This document shows positions 59,637 through 64,000 of a stretch of DNA of 64,000 nucleotides, piece by piece (position 1 is the first letter of the stretch; each line of letters starts with the position of its first letter). This stretch comes from an uncultured Cohaesibacter sp. (GTDB lineage: Bacteria; Pseudomonadota; Alphaproteobacteria; Rhizobiales; Cohaesibacteraceae), in NCBI RefSeq assembly GCF_963664735.1, contig NZ_OY761553.1, positions 821,303-885,302 on the forward strand, written 5' to 3'. The notes under the pieces were generated by a model. The model ran no database searches and was not told the DNA's origin. It worked only from the letters and a program-made list of their open reading frames with translations. The position numbers and the translations under genes were made by a program.

Positions 59637-60602
59637 TTATTTGTTCATGCCGAGCATGCCGAGATCTTCAAGAACCTTCTTGGCCACATCAGCGTCTTTC
59701 TTAACGCGCTTTTCAAAGGTTGCTGAGTCTTCGTAGGTGACGAATTCGCCCATATCGGTCATTTTCTTGATGAATGCAGGGTCGGTAGCGACGGTTTTGA
59801 CCGCGTCGCGAAGCCATGCCAGCGCATCGGCATCTACATTCTTAGGAGCGACCAGGCCTTTCCAGGAAGACCAAGTGAAGTCGACGCCCTTTTCAACGGC
59901 AGTTGGGGTGTCCGGGAACAGGTCGATACGCTTGTCTTCCATCACGAACAGTGGGGTCATCTGTCCAGCTTCCGATGCAGCCTTGGCTTCAGCTGGAGAG
60001 GCAACCATTGCGTCGATGTGACCACCAATGCAGGCTGTGCGCGCTTTGGAAGAGCCCTGGAACGGAATGGATTCGATCTTGATGCCAGCAGCTTCAGCAA
60101 AAGCTTCTGCAGACACCTGGTTTGCACCACCTGCACCAGAGTTGCCAACCTGAGGCTTGTTTGCCTTGGCATATTCAATAAAGGAATCGTAATCTGTGAA
60201 TGGGGCTTCATTACACGCAACCATTACCTGCAAAGAGCGCGCAAACAGACCAACATAGTTGAAGGAGTCGACTTCGTAGTCCGTTCCGCCAATGTGAGGT
60301 TTGATAGCGATTGGGCCCTGTGCAGCAGCGCCGATCGTGTAGCCATCAGGGCGACCATGAGCAGCAGCCGACGTTCCGATAGAACCGCCACCACCTGGCT
60401 GGTTACGGATAACCATCTGTTTGCCTTCGAAATTCTTTTCGAAAACATCCGCAAATACGCGCAAAGAAAGGTCTGTTGAGCCACCTGCAGAGTAAGGGAC
60501 AATCACCTGGATTGGACGTGCAGGAAAGCTTGCTGCGTATACACTACCTGCAACCATCATTGCGGCGGCTGCGACGGAGAGTGACAATAGAGATTTCTTC
60601 AT
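59637..60602 (-). CDS. tctC: Tripartite tricarboxylate transporter substrate-binding protein, TctC family (second copy)
   Basis: The 321-residue periplasmic protein begins MKKSLLSLSVAAAAMMVAGS with a VYA-type signal site. The Bug signatures are present: FPARPIQVIVPYSAGGSTDL near residue 25, VIRNQPGGGGSIGT near 62, PDGYTIGA near 83, PFQGSSKARTACIGGHIDAM near 178 and FPDTPTAVEKGV near 225. GGGAGG lies 8 bases before the ATG. Gene order here is tctB - tctC - tctA, unlike the tctC - tctB - tctA order of the first system. The ligand is probably a C4 acid sugar, by context. Confidence 0.94.
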   Translation of the reverse strand: MKKSLLSLSVAAAAMMVAGSVYAASFPARPIQVIVPYSAGGSTDLSLRVFADVFEKNFEGKQMVIRNQPGGGGSIGTSAAAHGRPDGYTIGAAAQGPIAIKPHIGGTDYEVDSFNYVGLFARSLQVMVACNEAPFTDYDSFIEYAKANKPQVGNSGAGGANQVSAEAFAEAAGIKIESIPFQGSSKARTACIGGHIDAMVASPAEAKAASEAGQMTPLFVMEDKRIDLFPDTPTAVEKGVDFTWSSWKGLVAPKNVDADALAWLRDAVKTVATDPAFIKKMTDMGEFVTYEDSATFEKRVKKDADVAKKVLEDLGMLGMNK

Positions 60603-60641
60603 TCGTTATCCTCCCGAGAATGAACGATTTTGCTAAACGGA

Positions 60642-61103
60642 TTATGGTAGCCAGACTGAGAGCAGAACTGTGAAACCATAGTACACGGCGAGTGTCATGA
60701 TCACCGGGAACAAGGCAAAGACGAGCCAACGCCTTTCACCAAGCAACCAGAGACCAACAAAAAAGGTCACGAGTGTGGCTGGAATATAGCCGATTGGATA
60801 GAACGCTAATGCGTAAGCTACCAATAGGAGCACGAACGCCAGCATGATGAGCAAGGTGTGCACATCAGGCATTGAAATGGTTTGCGTTTCATTGCCATTC
60901 TGCTTCGCTTTGGCGCGAAATATCAAGATAAGTGAAAGAAGAGCCGTTCCGGCAATCATGATCCATGGGACCATAGATGGGCCAGCGACAGAGCTGCTCA
61001 TTCCATTTTTGATATCTAACGTCAACCAAGCTGAGACGGCACAAAAGATCAGCAAACCACTGCCAATCCACATATCGCTTTTGGGTTCCGATACTGTCGA
61101 CAT
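60642..61103 (-). CDS. tctB: Tripartite tricarboxylate transporter small permease, TctB family (second copy)
   Basis: The 153-residue inner-membrane protein has four helices at about 12-30, 46-66, 80-110 (LLIMLAFVLLLVAYALAFYP) and 125-150. The cytoplasmic loop is charged (RAKAKQNGNETQ). The start at 61101-61103 has GGAGG 6 bases upstream; the frame runs back to 61142. It is the first gene of the leftward operon tctB - tctC - tctA - aldolase - dehydrogenase - pdxA2. Confidence 0.87.
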   Translation of the reverse strand: MSTVSEPKSDMWIGSGLLIFCAVSAWLTLDIKNGMSSSVAGPSMVPWIMIAGTALLSLILIFRAKAKQNGNETQTISMPDVHTLLIMLAFVLLLVAYALAFYPIGYIPATLVTFFVGLWLLGERRWLVFALFPVIMTLAVYYGFTVLLSVWLP

Positions 61104-61504
61104 TGAGTCCTCCAAAACTGGGGCAAGGCAGGTGAGCCCCAAAGGTCTCCCCGGACCTTTGACAACACCATGCTTACAAACTGATAAGTTGTCAACTAAA
61201 ATTGTGCAAAATTATACCAACTGCGATAACGCATATGGGCTTGTAAGTTGCAAAATTGGTTTACTAAAAATTGCATGATCCATTCAACTTATTGAAATTA
61301 TTAGGCAATGGTATTTTAACTTGTGGGTTTCAATTTGTGTGGAACTTAACAAAATTTTCTGTTGACCCAATTTTACATGTAAATACTAGATTGACAAATA
61401 TTATAATTAGGGTCAATTTGGTTGACGAGTTCGGTATAAAGCCTAGCGCTTTGCCTTGAAATTATAAATTTGTCCAGAAGTGCTACGCTGGGAGGAATGA
61501 AACA
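61104..61504. promoter_or_regulatory. Divergent promoter region with two inverted repeats
   Basis: This 401-base A+T-rich region separates the tctB operon from the iron alcohol dehydrogenase. AGTTG-T-CAACT (61187-61197) and GTCAA-TTTGG-TTGAC (61412-61426) are inverted repeats near the two gene starts. Each carries GTTGA/TCAAC-like halves, so one regulator could bind both. The FadR-type protein encoded at 54230 is the natural candidate. No gene is seen. Confidence 0.45.
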
Positions 61505-62623
61505 ATGTTAAGTCTTACATCTCCATTGGAAATGCAGTTTCCCTCTGTCATTAAGTTTGGTGAAGGGACCATCGGTGCCCTGGCAGACTGGATCGAGAAA
61601 AAAGGCTATAAAGCGCCATTTGTTGTTGCTGATGCTGTTAATGTTGCTCGCCTTGACCTGTTAGGTTTCAAGAATGTCAAGTGCTTTGGTGACGTTGTGC
61701 CTGAGCCCGATATCTCAAACATGAATGAAGCGATCGAAGCTGCTGCAGGTTGTGATGTTGTAATTGGTTTTGGTGGTGGATCCGCAATGGATCTGGCCAA
61801 GCTTGTGGCTGTTCAGGTTTGGCAGGATGTTAAATTCTCCGACATTTCAGGCCCTCACCGGGTGTTGGATCGTAAAGTCGGCTTGGTGCAGATTCCAACC
61901 ACTGCAGGTACGGGGTCTGAAGTCGGTACGCGCGCTCTGGTGACCGATCCAGCAACGATGAGCAAGGTGGCTACCGAAAGCGTATTTATGCTCGCAGATA
62001 TGGCGATCATTGATCCAGCAATGACAATGACCGTTCCGGCCAAAGTAACTGCCGCGACGGGTGTTGATGCCATGGCGCACTGTGTTGAAGCTTTTACTTC
62101 AAAACGCTCTCATCCTATCATTGACAGCTATGCACTTCAGGGGATTGAACTTGTTGGGAAATTCCTTAAGCGTGCGGTTGAAGACGGTTCAGACGCAGAG
62201 GCCCGTACGGGGCTCGCTCTTGCCGCTTTCTATGGTGGCGTTTGCCTTGGACCTGTGAACACAACGTCCGGTCATGCGATTTCATATCCACTGGGTACCC
62301 GTTACAAGTTGGCTCACGGCATCGCAAATGCTCTGATCTTCCCACATACGCTTGCAGCAAACACACCAGCTGCTCCAGAAAAGACGGCAAAGATTTGTGC
62401 TGCTCTTGGTTTCTCCGGCACCACTGTTGACGAAGTCTTGGCTGGTGCGAAGGGGTTCTGCGAAGCTTTGGGCCTGGACATGAGATTGCGTGCTCATGGT
62501 GTGCCTGAAGAGGACCTTGCTTCAATGGCACAGGAAGCACATGATATTCGCCGGCTGCTTGATTGGAACCCGGTTGATTTGTCTGTTGCAGACATCGAAG
62601 CGATGTATCGTGCTGCATACTAA
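61505..62623 (+). CDS. Iron-containing alcohol dehydrogenase
   Basis: The 372-residue cytosolic group III alcohol dehydrogenase has the NAD-binding block GFGGGSAMDLAKLVAV near residue 88 and PTTAGTGSEVGTRALVTD near 133. The metal site is Asp/His in DAMAHCVEAF near 190, His in TSGHAISYPLG near 258 and His in HGIANALIFPH near 271. A GGGAGG site lies 9 bases before the ATG. It is divergent from the tctB operon across a shared regulatory region, and probably reduces or oxidises an aldehyde or hydroxy acid of the same pathway. A strong terminator follows. Confidence 0.92.
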   Translation: MLSLTSPLEMQFPSVIKFGEGTIGALADWIEKKGYKAPFVVADAVNVARLDLLGFKNVKCFGDVVPEPDISNMNEAIEAAAGCDVVIGFGGGSAMDLAKLVAVQVWQDVKFSDISGPHRVLDRKVGLVQIPTTAGTGSEVGTRALVTDPATMSKVATESVFMLADMAIIDPAMTMTVPAKVTAATGVDAMAHCVEAFTSKRSHPIIDSYALQGIELVGKFLKRAVEDGSDAEARTGLALAAFYGGVCLGPVNTTSGHAISYPLGTRYKLAHGIANALIFPHTLAANTPAAPEKTAKICAALGFSGTTVDEVLAGAKGFCEALGLDMRLRAHGVPEEDLASMAQEAHDIRRLLDWNPVDLSVADIEAMYRAAY

Positions 62624-62668
62624 TTCTGAATAAAGACCCGGACTCACTACCTCCCTGGTGAGTTTGTA

Positions 62669-62712
62669 ACGCGCTCTCTTCAGTCCTCCAGAAGACAGAG
62701 AGCGCGTTTTTT
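62669..62712 (+). terminator. Rho-independent terminator of the iron alcohol dehydrogenase gene
   Basis: ACGCGCTCTCT (62669-62679) and AGAGAGCGCGT (62697-62707) form a perfect 11-bp stem followed by TTTTTT. Confidence 0.9.
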
Positions 62713-62713
62713 A

Positions 62714-63057
62714 TTGGACTTATTTTGAAATTGCCCTGCCCGGTTTCAAAATTGGGCAGTCCTATCATTTTTAAATGAGCGGAATGTGACCAATTAGCGA
62801 GATAATGTTAGTTAATAACCCAATTTGTCCCAGCCAATATTTCTAAAATCAACGATATACTCATCCCTCAGATGCTCAAGATCAATGGGTGTCGGTTGGT
62901 GGTTCTGTCTGTTGGAGGTGACAATAGGCTGTAAACAAGTAGCTTAAATGCCAAAATTTGTAGCTATTAATGTTTGAAACTATTGAAATAGTTCGACGGA
63001 CCGCTTAATACATTAGTCGACCATCATGATTCACAAACTACAGAATGAGGTTCACAA
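62714..63057. other. Intergenic region upstream of the CMD-family gene
   Basis: About 344 A+T-rich bases following a terminator. It should hold the promoter of the gene starting at 63058. No reading frame, RNA or repeat stands out. Confidence 0.4.
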
Positions 63058-63402
63058 ATGGCTTCCGATTACAAACAAATGATGAAAGACGTTTCTTCTC
63101 AGGTTGCAGTTCTTAAGAAGGATCAGCCAGACACCATCGCGGGATTTTACGCTATGGCTGGTGGTGCGACCAAAACTGGCGCCCTTGACGAAAAAACAAA
63201 AGAGCTGATCACTTTGGCCATCGCTGTCGCATTGCGTTGTGAGCCTTGCATGGCTTTCCACACAGCTGCATTGGTGCGTTTGGGCGTTTCAAAAGAAGAA
63301 TTGGAAGAAACACTCGGTTGCGCAATTTACATGGGCGGCGGCCCTGCTCTGATGTATTCCGCTCACGCAATGGAAGCATTTAATCAGCTTTCCTCCAAAT
63401 AG
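63058..63402 (+). CDS. Carboxymuconolactone decarboxylase family protein (AhpD-like)
   Basis: The 114-residue cytosolic all-helical protein has the AhpD-type redox motif RCEPCMAFH (residues 60-68; Cys-x-x-Cys followed by His), with KTKELITLAIAVAL before it and GVSKEELEETLGCAIYMGGG after it. The CxxC indicates a peroxidase- or disulfide-type activity, not the lactone decarboxylase that lacks this motif. GAGG lies 9 bases before the ATG. It is transcribed alone and closed by a terminator. Confidence 0.9.
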   Translation: MASDYKQMMKDVSSQVAVLKKDQPDTIAGFYAMAGGATKTGALDEKTKELITLAIAVALRCEPCMAFHTAALVRLGVSKEELEETLGCAIYMGGGPALMYSAHAMEAFNQLSSK

Positions 63403-63434
63403 GGTTCAATCCAGAAGTCCTTACAGGTTTCAAG

Positions 63435-63460
63435 AAAGGTCGGCTTCCGCTGACCTTTTT
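63435..63460 (+). terminator. Terminator of the CMD-family gene
   Basis: AAAGGTCGGC (63435-63444) and GCTGACCTTT (from 63449) pair with one G-T step, followed by further T residues, 33 bases after the stop codon. Confidence 0.8.
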
Positions 63461-63601
63461 TTATGGAATATATTGGGAGCAAGAATGCATAGCCCAATCC
63501 AGCATGTGTATGTGGTAATGCGCTTGAGGATGTTGCATTGTTTGAGAGAGAATTGTAACGAGCCAAGTCTCGTGTATTTGCGTTATGAAGTGGAGAGTCA
63601 A

Positions 63602-64000
63602 ATGGCGGGTCGTACCAAGTGGTTTGTAAGTACGGATTGGTTGGAGGACAATCTATCCAACCCAGAAGTAATGGTTCTGGATGGAACATGGTACATGCCA
63701 GATGTGGAGCTGGATCCCAAGGCAGAGTTCGCCGAAGAGCATATTCCTGGAGCGCAATTTTTCGATATTGATGAAATCGCCGACCTGACAACTGATCTTC
63801 CGCATATGCTGCCAAGTGTTGATGTCTTCGATGCCGCGATGGAAGAGTTTGGCATTAGTGACGGACAGACCGTGGTTGTCTATGATCGGCTTGGGCTGCG
63901 CTCATCGCCTCGGCTGTGGTGGACCTTGCACGTTATGGGCATTGAAAATGTCCTTATTCTTGAAGGTGGGTTGCCGAAATGGAAAGCGGAGAAGCGTCCA
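63602..64000 (+). CDS. Sulfurtransferase, 3-mercaptopyruvate/thiosulfate type (partial, runs off right edge)
   Basis: The first 133 codons are present. They encode the start of the N-terminal rhodanese domain: WFVSTDWLEDNLSNPEVMVL (residues 7-26), DGTWYMP, then AEEHIPGAQFFDIDEIAD near 55 and VVVYDRLGLRSSPRLWWTLH near 97, typical of SseA-like enzymes. The catalytic Cys would lie in the missing second domain. ATG 63602 has GGAG 9 bases upstream. Enzymes of this family move sulfur from 3-mercaptopyruvate or thiosulfate to thiols or cyanide. Confidence 0.88.
   Translation, partial: MAGRTKWFVSTDWLEDNLSNPEVMVLDGTWYMPDVELDPKAEFAEEHIPGAQFFDIDEIADLTTDLPHMLPSVDVFDAAMEEFGISDGQTVVVYDRLGLRSSPRLWWTLHVMGIENVLILEGGLPKWKAEKRP

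Noticed and set aside
62166-62768. Leftward 200-codon frame antisense to the iron alcohol dehydrogenase
   Set aside because: It crosses the terminator hairpin and mirrors a gene with complete metal-binding motifs; the composition is His/Gln/Ser-rich noise.

Overview
The window is a chromosomal segment of an alphaproteobacterium, most likely a marine member of the Hyphomicrobiales (Rhizobiales). The evidence is the order pcm - tolC - popZ/DUF2497 - valS, the rhizobial-style cobC/cobD/cobP genes, the density of TTT and TRAP solute transporters, and a moderate base composition. A Cohaesibacter-like organism is my best guess. It rests on gene content and synteny only and was not tested by any search.

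Layout. (a) 1-5081, leftward: an operon of a HAD phosphatase, two peptide-type ABC permeases, their binding protein, and a metallophosphoesterase cut by the left edge. (b) 5581-12134, leftward housekeeping block: protein-L-isoaspartate methyltransferase, TolC, PopZ-like polar organiser, valyl-tRNA synthetase. (c) 12415-17043: tRNA-Cys, a GAF-GGDEF diguanylate cyclase, the cobalamin genes cobC-cobD (rightward) and cobP (leftward), and a small membrane protein. (d) 17307-37108: tRNA-Asn followed by a 19.7-kb integrative, probably mobilizable element. It is bounded by 25-bp direct repeats of the tRNA 3' end. It carries a tyrosine integrase, an SMR exporter, a three-gene Shango-type anti-phage system (TerB protein, P-loop ATPase, helicase), a small protein with three copies of a Trp-Pro-Asp-Asp repeat, a ParA/small DNA-binding pair, a MobV-like relaxase with a possible oriT, two plasmid-type hypothetical genes and an AbiEii-type nucleotidyltransferase with a small partner. 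Right of the element is the 5' stump of a second, nearly identical integrase, so the same tRNA was used at least twice. (e) 37754-62623: about 25 kb of carboxylate and acid-sugar uptake and catabolism, with three secondary transport systems and four local regulators. (f) 63058-64000: an AhpD-like CMD protein and the start of a sulfurtransferase.

How the genes work together. The block at 39811-45137 pairs a tripartite tricarboxylate transporter (TctCBA) and an ArgE-like deacylase with a divergent LysR regulator, which suggests import and deacylation of an N-acyl amino acid. The block at 45292-52521 is one leftward operon: GntR, TRAP DctPQM, zinc alcohol dehydrogenase, SDR, D-2-hydroxyacid dehydrogenase, YhcH. 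It looks like uptake and redox isomerisation of an acid sugar. The block at 53170-62623 has a DUF1537 acid-sugar kinase, a FadR-type regulator, PdxA2, a hydroxyacid dehydrogenase, a DapA-type aldolase, a second TctBCA and an iron alcohol dehydrogenase. The kinase/PdxA2 pair matches the known threonate/erythronate routes to dihydroxyacetone phosphate. In all four binding-protein operons a strong stem-loop follows the binding-protein gene directly.

The most noteworthy items are the Shango variant whose TerB protein appears exported and anchored with a peptidoglycan-binding domain, the neighbouring triple-repeat protein, and the matching TGCAATAG triplets at the two ends of the element.
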